This document shows positions 22,617 through 32,160 of a stretch of DNA of 64,000 nt, in pieces. Position numbers and translations under genes: made by a program. Source of the stretch: Macrothele yani. Its lineage: Eukaryota; Arthropoda; Arachnida; Araneae; Macrothelidae. Below the pieces are notes generated by a model that made no database searches, was not told the DNA's origin, and saw only the letters and a list, made by a program, of their open reading frames with translations. Every line of letters starts with the position of its first letter. Position 1 is the first letter of the stretch. The stretch is from positions 16,865,001 to 16,929,000 of the forward strand of contig CM077011.1 of NCBI GenBank assembly GCA_039090855.1. Reading direction: 5' to 3'.

Positions 22617-24420
22617 TCATCGTCATTGTCAACCATTATCAATCCACTGCTGGACGAAGGTCTCCCCAAGTTTCCTCCACAACGGTCTGTCTTGTGCCAG
22701 TCTCCTCCATGAAACTCCCGCATACTTTCGAATTTCATCCACCCATCTTCCATGTGGTCTTCTTCTGGGTTTTTTCCTGTCCCTTGGAATTCAATCTAAA
22801 ATTTCGGCTATCCATCGATGGTCTGTCCTTCTGGCAGTAATTCGCCTCTATTTCTTGTGACAGAACCCTCTTCTTTTCTCAGTGCCATAATCTGTTTTCT
22901 TCCCTTTACTGAGATGTCCCTTTGCTATCTTTAGGCTTTGGTTGTTTTTAATTGCTTTCCTCACTAGTTCACAGTTGAATTTCCTTACGTCTTCAGTGAT
23001 ACTTTTTCGTACTGTCTTGCATAACTCTATATATTCCACTTTGGAAGTCACATCTTCTTTAGTTGTCCTCATGTCTCTTCTTTTTGCATCAACATTTTGG
23101 TTTTTCCTGATAATTTGTTCACATGCAACTTGTTCTTAGACCCAGCTAATTTTGTTGCTGTTTCCATAAGAGTTTTGGTTACTTTTCTGTTGACTTCAGA
23201 AATAACCACTTCTTCCGATGTTAGGCCTTCTAAAGCAGAGAATCTGTTCTTCAGTTCCAATTTGAAGGTCTTATGGTGTTTTTTAAGGTTGGTTATGTCA
23301 ATACATTTTGTTTGCCTTATGAGCTTGCTACCTTCGAGTTTAGTGTTGAAGGGCATCTTACATCTCACCAATCTACGGTCACTACTTGTGTTGAACTTGT
23401 TTAGCACACTGCAGTCTTCTATGACGAATTTTTTGTTGCACATAATAAAATCAATTTCACTTGTCGTCCCATTTGGATGTCTCCATGTCCATTTCCTGTG
23501 TGGCTTTTTCTTGAAAAAGGAGTTCAAGATGAAAAACCCTTCTGCCTCTGCAAACTCTACGAGAGTATTTCCACGCTGGTTTCTGTTGCCGTGACCGAAT
23601 TTACCTACTGAAGTTTCATTCTGTTGCCGGTGCCCTATTTTTGCATTGAAATCTCCCATAATTATCTTCAAGTGCTGCTTACCTTTATTATTTAGATCAC
23701 GAATTCCCTCATAAAATTCTTCAATTTCTTCTTCAGCATGACTTGTGGTGGGTGCATAAGTTTGAATAATCTGAGCCTGGTATCTTCTCGATAGTTGGAT
23801 AACGAGTCGTGCAGCTCTGTCAGAGGAACTTTCAACTTCTACAACTTTATCCTTCAGTTTCTTGTTTATTATAAATCCAACATCACTAGTTCTGCCAGTA
23901 TCTGTCCCATGATAGTAGAAGAGATGTCCACTTTTCAGTTCAATGAGATCTTCTCCTTTTCTCCTTACCTCACTTAGCCCGACGATGTCCCACTTGATCC
24001 TTTGTAGTTCCTCTTCCAATTCAAGAAGCCTTGAATCAGAAGATAGGGAGCGTCCATTATACGTAGCCAAGGTCAGCATCAGATGGCAGTCTATTCCGGT
24101 CCTCCGGGGATTCTTAGCACCCTCTGCCTTCATGTCGCACTGGCCGCTGCCTTGGCCAGGTACATTCCAGCTGCCGGAGACTGAGGGCCAAGATTTAAGT
24201 TGTGGAGTCATTTTGGAGGGGTTTGGCCATAACTCACCACGCTGGCCAAGCGGGTTGGTGAGTGTGGGATAGCATTTCCTCTATTCCCGATGGTATAGTT
24301 ATACCGCTATTGGCGGTCTTCAGAGCCCCATTAGTGGGAACAGGATGCACCACGAGAAGGCGGGGTTGACATTTGTCAAGGAGAGGCTGTGATGTTACGC
24401 ATCACCTGACTTTACATCCC
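22617..24420 (-). mobile_element. RTE-type LINE with internal deletion and perfect target-site duplication
   Basis: The 13-bp repeat TCTCTCACATCCA flanks the element exactly at 22604-22616 and 24421-24433. On the minus strand it carries the endonuclease frame, then a linker (22848-23072), and directly after it the C-terminal RT tail (RRTDHRW, RKKPRRRPHGRWVDEIRKYA, LWRKLGETFVQQWIDNG) down to about 22620. It ends in a GATGATGG-type 3' tail. The reverse-transcriptase core, including the F/YADD box, is absent, so about 1.5 kb was lost by internal deletion. I assign it to the RTE-like group from EN and tail sequences; the exact clade is uncertain. Confidence 0.88.
23069..24211 (-). CDS. LINE apurinic/apyrimidinic-type endonuclease domain, open frame
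   Basis: A 380-residue open frame with the APE-like nuclease of RTE elements, often annotated as craniofacial development protein 2-like. Visible motifs are ATYNGRSLSS, GLSEVRRKGEDL (catalytic Glu), QTYAPTTSHAEEE, IIMGDFNAKIGHRQQNE (Asp/Asn), WTWRHPNGTTSEIDFIM, and SSDRRLVRCK at the C-terminal end of the nuclease. The last should read SDHRLV; here the catalytic His is Arg, which a single CAT-to-CGT change would explain. The enzyme normally nicks target DNA for target-primed reverse transcription. Despite the open frame it is probably inactive, and no RT follows. Confidence 0.9.
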   Translation of the reverse strand: MTPQLKSWPSVSGSWNVPGQGSGQCDMKAEGAKNPRRTGIDCHLMLTLATYNGRSLSSDSRLLELEEELQRIKWDIVGLSEVRRKGEDLIELKSGHLFYYHGTDTGRTSDVGFIINKKLKDKVVEVESSSDRAARLVIQLSRRYQAQIIQTYAPTTSHAEEEIEEFYEGIRDLNNKGKQHLKIIMGDFNAKIGHRQQNETSVGKFGHGNRNQRGNTLVEFAEAEGFFILNSFFKKKPHRKWTWRHPNGTTSEIDFIMCNKKFVIEDCSVLNKFNTSSDRRLVRCKMPFNTKLEGSKLIRQTKCIDITNLKKHHKTFKLELKNRFSALEGLTSEEVVISEVNRKVTKTLMETATKLAGSKNKLHVNKLSGKTKMLMQKEET

Positions 24421-24433
24421 TCTCTCACATCCA

Positions 24434-24871
24434 CGAAACCATAAATCGAACTTTCCTTCTGTTGCGATGCTGAGCAACGGACCAAGGTATGGAAAAAGTG
24501 CGGGAAAATTACCGTTCACTATCCTAAAATTGTTACTTAACTTCACTCCTGAGAAATATGGATACCCAGGTCACATAATAGAAATACCTCGATCGACAAA
24601 CTCAAATTATGATTTCAAGCTCAGTGTAAGGGTTGCCCGCAATCAAGCTATCAATTATGAATTTATTTAATTTTAATGTTGTGATGAACACGTGTGGACG
24701 GACGCTTCATTCCGCCATTTTGTTGTTTCAACTAAGAACTGACATTCTTCACCACGCGGTACATTTTTAATCCTATGTGAGGATTAAAGGAATGGTGCAC
24801 GAACGCCTGGGGCACCTGACCTTGAGGAGTCGGCTGCTCGAGTGCTCCTGTTAAAAAAAGTTGTCGTACCG
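24434..24871. other. No gene seen
   Basis: About 440 bp between the LINE and the TRIM element without supported features. Confidence 0.5.
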
Positions 24872-24931
24872 TGTGACGTGCCTGCCCAGCAGGACGCACA
24901 CGACATAAAGACAGATAGCAGTCAGATGAAC

Positions 24932-25004
24932 GTCCGCGCAGCTCAATTGGTAGAGTGACTTATTCCGGAATGAGGGGATCTGGGTTCAGGCCCCGGCGTG
25001 GACA
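24932..25004 (+). other. tRNA-like domain in left TRIM LTR
   Basis: 73 bp with a full 7-bp acceptor stem (GTCCGCG with CGTGGAC), an A-box region (CAGCTCAATTGGTAGAGTG) and a T-loop region (GGGTTCAGGCCCC). The anticodon stem does not pair well, because the middle is the palindrome ATTCCGGAAT, so this is unlikely to be a working tRNA. It may act as a polymerase III promoter. Confidence 0.75.
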
Positions 25005-25034
25005 AAAATGACGGAGAAATTTACTTCGTTATAA

Positions 25035-25046
25035 TGGCGCCCGAAC
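25035..25046 (+). promoter_or_regulatory. Primer-binding site of the TRIM (tRNA-Lys type)
   Basis: TGGCGCCCGAAC begins one base after the left LTR, the position where an LTR element's minus-strand primer tRNA anneals. The 12 bases match the primer-binding sites that pair with the 3' end of tRNA-Lys in many LTR elements. Confidence 0.8.
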
Positions 25047-25286
25047 TTTCCGGATGACCCGGCCGTTCAAAATCTCGCAATGGTGTGATGTTATTTCCAC
25101 ACCAAGAGATAGTAAAAATCAGAGAATCCCTTCTCCAGTGCTTCGAAAAATAAATGTGTGTGACGGTGCATTCCACACACCAGATTGACTGGGAGTTCTC
25201 AAGTGCACGTTCTTCAGCGGATGGCTGCCTGCAACGATTCATGGTCACGGGTGACCCGTGGGCCATGCCCTCGGCCCTCTTTCGTT

Positions 25287-25302
25287 GGAGGGAGAGGGGA
25301 GA
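25287..25302 (+). promoter_or_regulatory. Polypurine tract of the TRIM
   Basis: GGAGGGAGAGGGGAGA, 16 purines in a row, ends exactly at the base before the right LTR, as expected for the plus-strand primer. Confidence 0.82.
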
Positions 25303-25363
25303 TGTGACGTGCCTGCCCAGCGGGACGCACACGACATGAAGGCAGATAGCAGTCAGAATGAAC

Positions 25364-25436
25364 GTCCGCGTAGCTCAATTGGTAGAGTGACATATTCCGG
25401 AATGAGGGGATCCGGGTTCAGGCCCCGGCGTGGACA
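25364..25436 (+). other. tRNA-like domain in right TRIM LTR
   Basis: Copy of the left LTR's tRNA-like domain, with acceptor strands GTCCGCG and CGTGGAC intact and a perfect T stem (CCGGG with CCCGG). It reads TAGCTCAATTGG in the A-box region. Confidence 0.75.
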
Positions 25437-25469
25437 AAAATGGCGGAGAAATTTACTTCGTTATAACCG

Positions 25470-26040
25470 CTTTTGTATACGTGAAAAGTTGTAATCGCCT
25501 GAGGGTATCCGACGACATTTTTGAGCTCAGGAATTTCACGTGATGACCGGGGTAACGAGTTTTTCTTGAGCATGCGTGGTAAAGGACCGAAAGAGCCAAG
25601 AGAATTTAGTGAGACACAGTGGAGTTTCGGTCGTGAAGGAGAGAGGGTCCTATTTCGGACACCGGTTTGACGGAAGGGCTGCGGGTATAGCAGAAGTGCA
25701 CCGTGGTGAACGAGAAGGAGGATTCCTTCGTCCACCGGGTATCGTGGAAAAAATTGCGAAAAAGTAGCACGGGGACCCTGAGCGGAAAGCCATCGGAAAC
25801 CAGTGAAGCAAATGCTATCGGAATAATAAAATCTTGCTGTGTTTTATTTCCGTGTACTGGACTGAGTTTGTCGAGGTAATTCTTCTACACAAGGACGCCT
25901 TCAGCCGCCTTGATAGCCAAATCGTATAGTAAAGGCAAGGCGGTAGCTCGCTATACGGCGGGAATCAAAGGTATTATCTAAGAATTAATATATCTGGCCC
26001 TACACTCATATTGATAAATAATTGGAGCCACATAAGAAGT
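25470..26040. other. No gene seen
   Basis: About 570 bp without supported features. Confidence 0.5.
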
Positions 26041-26703
26041 CGTTCCGTACGTGACATTTCAACTCCACTGAAGATACCTAAATCGACGGTTCGTGACTTG
26101 ATGTGGAAATGGAAGCGAATTAGGACGGAAGAAAGGACCAGGTAGATCTCCGAAGCTAAAGCAACATGCTGGACAAACTCTGCAAATTGCTACTCGCTCA
26201 TAACGCAAATCAGTGTTGTCTCAAATCACGCAAAGCCAGTGTGAAATTATTCATGCTGTTGTTGTTAGTACCAGTACAATGCGCAGGACGCGTCACGTTA
26301 TGAGTTACCACTGTCGAGCAGTATCCGCAAGCTGTCAATCACTTTGACTAATGCCAAACGCCGATTAACGTGGTGTAAGAAACTTTCATCTTGGATTGTA
26401 GACCAATGAAAAACTGTGCTTCACACGGATGCGTCACGGTACGCAGTTCACCAATCTGATGGTCGTTGCTGGTTGTGGCTGATGTCGGAAGAAAGGCACC
26501 TTCCAAACCGTATCTCCCAGAGAATGAAGTTTGGTGGAGGCAGTGTGATGGAATGGAACTGTTTCTCGTGGTTTGACTTAGTCGCGATAGTCTTTTTGAA
26601 AGAAATCATGAATTCTGAATTCTACCAAGACATCTTGGACTTTCACATACTATCAACGATGTGGCAGTACTTTCGGAAAGAGCATGCACCCCTATCAGCA
26701 TGA
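26041..26703 (+). pseudogene. Tc1-type transposase relic B (3' truncated)
   Basis: Plus-strand remnants run from an HTH-like start (~26050, STVRDLMWKWK) through AKRRLTWCKKLSSWIVDQ to HTDASRYAVHQSDGRCWLW (first catalytic Asp, where DESRF is usual). They continue with KFGGGSVMEWNCFSWF, NSEFYQDILDFHILSTMWQ and a stop in the place of the second-Asp motif. The 3' third is missing. The last open stretch, 26416-26703, is 95 residues. Terminal repeats are not visible. Confidence 0.8.
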
Positions 26704-26990
26704 CATGTAACAGTTTGCGTTGTTATAGATAAGGTTGGGCGTAGAATGTCGCACGCATTTTCAACAGGATTCAGATCAGGGGATTACGGAGTCCATGGGC
26801 GATGATGGCAGTCCGCCCCATTTGTCATCAAACCACTCTTGCACGATGTGCAAGAGTGATTTGCATTCTCGTCTATAAAGATGATATTGCATTCTCATCT
26901 ATAAAGATGCAATCTTAAGCAGGAAAAAGAAGTGCAACATTGCAGCCTACGCATAGCCCGCTGCAGCACTCAGGCACTCCTTGGATGTCA
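26690..26990 (-). pseudogene. Fragment of another Tc1-type transposase
   Basis: On the minus strand near 26790 the frame reads SPDLNPVENACDILRP, the catalytic-Glu region of Tc1 transposases. Upstream (~26850) IVQEWFDDKWG matches the segment between the second Asp and the Glu. A perfect hairpin (CACTCTTGCAC, 3-nt loop, 26834-26858) and a short duplication (TCTATAAAGATG at about 26871 and 26899) lie inside. The orientation is opposite to the adjoining Tc1 relic B, and the family appears different. Confidence 0.65.
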
Positions 26991-27029
26991 TCTTATACAC
27001 AGTTTAAAATGAAATGGAAAACTTATGTG

Positions 27030-27760
27030 AATGTATTTTATTCGAAGTACATTCCTCCTGCATTAATACAAGCGGCACTAACAGCCAACGAAAGCAACTA
27101 CTTGCAGAGGACATCTTTTGTTATGGAGTCAAGAGCTGACGTCACAGTTCGTTGAATGTCTTTAACTTCTCAAAAAGCATTTCCTCCTAAAGGCAGCTTT
27201 AATTTAACGAATGGAAGGTGAAAAATCTCGAGAAAGGGAGGGTGATATGATTCAGCACACACACACTTGCTTCCATGCCAGAAATTGCTGCACACTGACT
27301 GCTCTGTGTGCGGGTGCGTTATCGCGAAAAAGGAACCATTGCCCGATTTTGTGCTCAGGCGTGACTCGAACAATCCTCTTCCACAATTGGGATGCGTTAG
27401 CATTGCCAGTGACAGTTGTACCTATAGGAATGAACTCGTGATGTAGAATTGCCTTGCTGTCGCAAAAACACGCCAGCATTGTCTTGGTTTTGTACTTCTG
27501 CAACCTGTACTCCTTTCGTTTTGATGGCAGTGCCGAGTTCCATTCAACACTCTCAAGCTTCGTTTAAAAATCATAACGAAACCACCATATCACGTCACCT
27601 GCAACAATGCTTTGGAGAAAAATTTGCATTGTTCTTTAGTCTCCAGGACGACTTTTTCGTTCCCCAATGCAGCATGTTTTTCACATTCCAACAACCTCAA
27701 GGTCATACAACGATCACTGTTTGGCACCTCTGAGGTTCAATCCGCCACTAAGCCTTACTG
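27030..27760 (-). pseudogene. mariner transposase relic
   Basis: Minus-strand pieces follow the mariner order. GDVIWWFRYDF (first Asp, ~27600) comes first, then QKYKTKTMLACFCDSKAIL and HHEFIPIGTTVTGNA, then FRDNAPAHRAVSVQQFLA (second Asp, ~27300), and a C-terminal LPFVKLKLPLGGNAF-like stretch (~27200). The longest open piece is 27252-27503. Frameshifts separate the parts. No terminal repeats were resolved. Confidence 0.82.
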
Positions 27761-28217
27761 ATTCCGAATATCCCAAACGGGCTCGACGTAGGTTCTTTTG
27801 AATCCAGACGAGTTGAACTCGATCGCTGAAATACTGGAACGTGTAGTCGGCAATTACTTAATATCTAAGATAACGAGTGACTGCAATAATCACTCCTTTG
27901 TAAAACCTAACAAAATTTAATAGATGGGAAACAAACTCCGTTCGAGTAGCTATCTCCACGTGCCAACAGGTTTCCAAATGGCGAACACTTTGTTATCTCG
28001 GAAATATCCCGGAAGACCCTCCGCCACGCTAAACTTGAGTATTTCCGTCCAATACCGGTCGACCTCTGATTGTCAAAAAACCCTGACTATTCCGTCAGCC
28101 AAAACATAAATCCCCGAGAGGTCTGACCGACACTCTCTGCTCGATCACGCCGTTCGTGAAGGAGAAATTCCGGCCCTCGTCTAAATCGGACAACTCACCG
28201 TCCGACCACGTCGAATG
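27761..28217. other. No gene seen
   Basis: About 450 bp without supported features. Confidence 0.5.
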
Positions 28218-28230
28218 CAAAACTGCAAGC

Positions 28231-28656
28231 ACAGAATTCGTCATTTTCATGTAGGACTTCCGTCCACAGGGAGTAGAGTTTAGGTCCCAGCCACCTACAG
28301 CGAGATCGCCTTTTAGGCAGGACACAGAAACGGAAGGAATGAGAGCAAGTCTAGCGACTTTTGACAGAACAGTTTGTAGTGAGATTAGAGTACAGTAGAT
28401 GGCGCCACCGTACAAGTACGATATTGCACATAGATGGGTGAGAGAATTTCAGGGGGGCGGGAGGACATAGGAAAGGATACCCATTTAACCAGTGGGTCCA
28501 GCCTGGGGGCCGTCACTTAACGTGCTCGTCCGATGCACGGCGGATATTCAGCGATTGTTAGTAAATCACACAATCTCTGAAAGATCAGCCCAGGCTTGAG
28601 CCTGGGGACCCAGCATCGATAGTCTGAAACACTAACCACTAAGCCATCCGCGGCTC
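28231..28656 (-). repeat. SINE2, copy 1, long tRNA-derived SINE
   Basis: A 426-bp element on the minus strand flanked by the 13-bp repeat CAAAACTGCAAGC (28218-28230 and 28657-28669). The head, at the high-coordinate end, is tRNA-like (GGATGGCTTAGTGGTTAG as A-box region, a degraded B box near 28600). A central block (CCGTGCATCGGACGAGCACG) is shared with a third, otherwise diverged element at 59.3 kb. The tail is unique and contains no poly-A. Copy 2 is at 41617-42044. Confidence 0.88.
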
Positions 28657-28669
28657 CAAAACTGCAAGC

Positions 28670-29756
28670 GAACGTGTCGTTCCCTTTTATAGCCTTATCC
28701 TTCCTTCCATCCTACGCGCTTCTGGAATCCTGTTTCCGTGTAGTTCGCCTCTCTCTGGGAGCGGTGACCTTACACCAATACATCAGACCCAGTCGTCAAG
28801 GTCAACGGATGCCGCAAAGCACATGCCTGGCCCGGCACTCCGTAATACGGCGTACCAAAGAGAAACGCCACGTGTATTCCACGTGCGTTGGAATTTGCAT
28901 TACATTACACTTGAAATAATAAATTGATACAGAAGAGGTTGCTACATTGAAATAATTATTGGGAGCTTGACTCCGTCACCTTACAACCAGCTTTTATCCT
29001 TTCGCGAAATTTCTCAATGAGTTCAGACGTGCGCACTGAAACCGGAAGTCCAGGCCTTTCGCCATTTTTCAAATCCTCCCGCCCATCTTTCAAACGTGAT
29101 ACCATCAGAATATTTGTGTCCGAGATAGGCAATTAGTTCTATACACAGTACCCAACAATTCAACTGTCTCAGAGCAGTTATTCAGATTTTCAAACAGAAC
29201 TGCATCTTTGCTATCTGAATGACGTCATGTACAGCGTAAATAATCATCTGCTCGACTCTCACGCAAATGCTGTTGCCACCGCATAGCTGATAGGTGACTT
29301 ATAAAAAATATGCCTTCCCGACCCTTGTGTTTTACCGGAATTTTATTTTTTGATCACTCTCATTGCTTAATTTCGTCTCTGTGTATTTCAGTGCTGTCAG
29401 CGTATTCAGTACCTACTAACAGAATATCCCTCATAGCATAGTTCAACATCTTAATGTTCAACTATGTTTACAAGACATGTGCTGTCTGTCTCTCAATGAG
29501 GTTCTCGCAGCACCCTTGGCGGGCCAACAGTGCGAAAGAGTGTATAGCGTACTTACTTTCTTCCGTGACTGTGCTCTCCATTCACTGTGTTCAAGGTTCC
29601 ACTGCAAGCGAAATTTTATGTATTTTGCTCAGACGAGTGGCTTTCGAATGGACGAACAACTTCCAAGACCAAGTTTCTTTGTGCCTCTCTGCTCATAGTG
29701 CGTATCGAAATTGGCTGCTCCTGGCCTTGACTCAATTCAGCAGTCATTTGCGCTGC
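28670..29756. other. No gene seen
   Basis: About 1.1 kb with short open frames that I cannot assign. No repeat or RNA features were recognised. Confidence 0.5.
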
Positions 29757-30365
29757 ACACTGGAACTCCTGTTTTCCTTTACAATCCTCCTCACACGACC
29801 CTGGAACACCTGTTCTAATTTACAGTCTTTCTCTAAAGGCACTGCAACTCCTCTTCTCCTTTACAATCCTCCTTACAGGGCACTGGAACCTCTGTTCTTT
29901 ACGATCCTCCTCGCAGGACACTGGAACACCTGTTCTTCTTTATAGTCCTCCTCACAGGGCACTGAAACACCTGTTTTTCTTTACAATCCTCCTTACAGGG
30001 CATTGGAACATCTATTCTTTACGATCCTCCTCGCAGGACACTGCAACATGTGTTTTTCTTTACGATCCTCCTCGCAGGACACTGGAACACCTATTCGTCT
30101 TTACAATTCTCCTCGCAGGACACTGGAACACTGTTCTTTTTTAAAATTCTCCTCGCAGGATAATGTAACACCTGTTTTTCTTTACAATCCTCCTTACAGG
30201 GCACTGGAACATCTATTTTTTACGATCCTCCTCGCAGGACAGTGGAACATGTGTTTTTCTTTACGATCCTCCTCGCAGAACACTGGAACACACGTTCTTC
30301 TTTATAGTCCTCTTCACAGAGCACTGAAACACCTGTTTTCCTTTACTATTCTCCTCACAGGACAA
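29757..30365. repeat. ~42-bp minisatellite, about 14 units
   Basis: Degenerate units built on TTTACAATCCTCCTCGCAGG followed by ACACTGGAACACCTG repeat head to tail. A higher-order pattern is visible: the variant CTTACAGGGCA.TGGAAC.TCT recurs near 29871, 29993 and 30193. Because 42 is divisible by 3, long open frames (163 and 122 residues) result, but I see no reason to think they are genes. Confidence 0.88.
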
Positions 30366-30630
30366 CAATAACGTTCTTTGGGTTAAGTTTTTCGGCAGAC
30401 TTGTGCCTTTCGAATATGGAAAATCCCTGTGTCTTCTAATCTCTAAACCGCTTTGAAATATTTACTTCTGAGAAAACAATAATTATTTTCTTTTGTTCAT
30501 CGTGGGTAGCTCTAAACGTGTGCCTACGGTTATTAATTTTTCGAATTACAACAAATCCTGGGTTCTTTCTACCCATGCTTTCAAGAGTTACTGTAGCGTA
30601 CAATCTCTATACGCCCGTTATAAGGAAAAG

Positions 30631-31053
30631 CGTGAGGTACTACAGATGTGATGCACATGTCAAGATCGCAAAGTTACAAGGATAAACTCCATCGGTGTAG
30701 CTTAATTGAGAAATCATTCAGCTCTGGAGCAAACAGATGCGAGTTCGATCTCCGTCACCGCCAAATTTGTGTTTTCACATTGGCGCCCGATTGGGGAAAT
30801 GGATCGTTAACTGGCAGTTAGGTTCTTCGGAAAATGTTTCAAGCATGGTTTGCGGCGGACCTGAAAGCTGTGATTTCGTTTCTCCACCTTTCTTAAGGGA
30901 CGAATGTATGTGATGTACTACAGAGGTGACATGTCGAGAAGGCAAGTAGCAGTGATAAGCCCGGGCCGACGTAGTTTACTTGGGGAAAGCATTCGACCCC
31001 GGAGCAGATGGATGGGGTTTCGAATACTGCCACTGGCAAACTTGGGTCTCACA
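30631..31053 (+). mobile_element. Second TRIM, older, also with tRNA-like LTRs
   Basis: Diverged direct repeats 30631-30779 and 30909-31053 (TGTGATGTACTACAG type) enclose about 130 bp. A primer-binding site TGGCGCCCGATTGGGG starts at 30781, one base after the left repeat, as in the TRIM at 24872. The left repeat contains a tRNA-like sequence (GGTGTAGCTTAATTGAGAAA, B box GAGTTCGATCTCC); the right contains the diverged counterpart (CGTAGTTTACTTGG, GGGTTTCGAATACT). The purine tract before the right repeat is short (AAGGGACGAA) and no target-site duplication was found, consistent with age. Confidence 0.72.
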
Positions 31054-31746
31054 ACAGGGAAAACGTTATTACCGCCCATGACTGTTACATTTGCGTATAT
31101 TTATTGTCAGCTACTGTCTAATCATAAAGGTTAGCAATTTTTTTGTCCGTAGTGTGTTGTTTTGCGAAGAGAAAAGAAATACGTATGGCTCAGAGTTACG
31201 GCAATGGAGTTTCCTTGGAAGAAATTCAAGCAGGGAACTAATTCGAGATTGACCAACTACCCGGGTGAGTGAAAAGTTCGTCCCGTCTGCAGCTAAAGAG
31301 TTTAAAGTTGCAACAACGGCATACATGCTTACCTCATTCTGTAAAGTACAGGCCTTTGTTTTCTATAGTCCTTTGCCAACGTTCCACCTGCGCCACGATT
31401 TTACAGCTGTAATACCCGGCAAGTTGCTTGGACAGAAACTGTCTGAAGCAAGATTCTACACCCACCGCTGATGCGAAGTGCTGCCCTTATAGGAAATAGG
31501 CCATGGAGAGGAACATGTGGACGTTGGATGGAGTAAGGTTCGGACTATATGGAGGATGAAACGGATCTCGACCCTTTCCAATTTCTGTAGTTTTGGGAGG
31601 ATAACCACGGAGGTGTGATTTGCGTCATTATCCACTAGTAGCAACACCAACTTTCTACTGAGGAGATCTGGGTAGCATTAGCGCAGGGAACCTAGGAGTC
31701 ACTCTAGTTGCTCGTTCACCATAGAGGTTCCCTTTCACAGTGTCAC

Positions 31747-31983
31747 ACCGTCTCGGTGGCTCAGTGGTCTGAGCGATGGCTTCTGATAATTATTTCCGAA
31801 ATGGGTTTGGGTTCGAATACTATTGTGGCATGGATGTCGTGTTTGTCTTTCGGCACTGGCTGTCTTCCTTCTCTGGAACCTAAAATAGGGACGGGCTTAT
31901 AGCCCATCCCTAATTTAGGGAACCTAATTTTGGGCTTATAGCTCATTGAGGTGCGCATGGTGGTCGTTAAACCCACAATCAAA
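31747..31983 (+). repeat. SINE1, copy 6, with internal inverted duplication
   Basis: SINE1 head (CTCGGTGGCTCAGTGGTCTG, B box GGGTTCGAATACT) and tail (GGTCGTTAAACCCACAATC), flanked by CACAGTGTCAC/CACAGCGTCAC. In the body, 31879-31897 and 31901-31919 form a 19-bp imperfect palindrome (CCTAAAATAGGGACGGGCT with its near complement), not found in other copies. It lies within the mariner relic. Confidence 0.88.
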
Positions 31984-32160
31984 CATCACCACAGCGTCAC
32001 CATCTGGAACAAGTCCCCATTACACAGGACCTTCACAACTCCATCCAATGCACATCATGACTTTCCTCTCGAACCGACCTCTTTGCACTACTGGCTGTAC
32101 TTCCTGGCTTGGCCTCAGTCACTGGTTTCCTTGGTAGGATAATATATCCAGTTCTCATAC

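Larger units (their letters stand above)
24872..25465 (+). mobile_element. TRIM (miniature LTR element) with tRNA-like LTRs
   Basis: Two direct repeats of 162 and 163 bp (24872-25033, 25303-25465), both starting TGTGACGTGCCTGCCCAGC, enclose 269 bp. One base after the left repeat is a primer-binding site. A 16-purine tract directly precedes the right repeat. The flanking ACCG (24868-24871 and 25466-25469) fits a 4-bp target-site duplication. No protein is encoded. These are the defining features of a terminal-repeat retrotransposon in miniature, which would need an autonomous LTR element for movement. Unusually, each LTR contains a 73-bp tRNA-like sequence. Confidence 0.88.

Noticed and set aside
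24932..25004. A functional tRNA-Arg(CCG) gene
   Set aside because: The acceptor and T stems pair, but the anticodon stem does not, and the sequence is duplicated inside two LTRs. It is better explained as a tRNA-derived part of the TRIM.
24872..25465. Two independent SINE insertions in tandem
   Set aside because: The matching repeat boundaries, primer-binding site, purine tract and shared outer ACCG are explained more simply by one LTR-type element.
29454..30371. Long open frames (163 and 122 residues) as a repeat protein gene
   Set aside because: They arise because the ~42-bp minisatellite period is divisible by three. The units are degenerate and no start, splice or homology signal exists.
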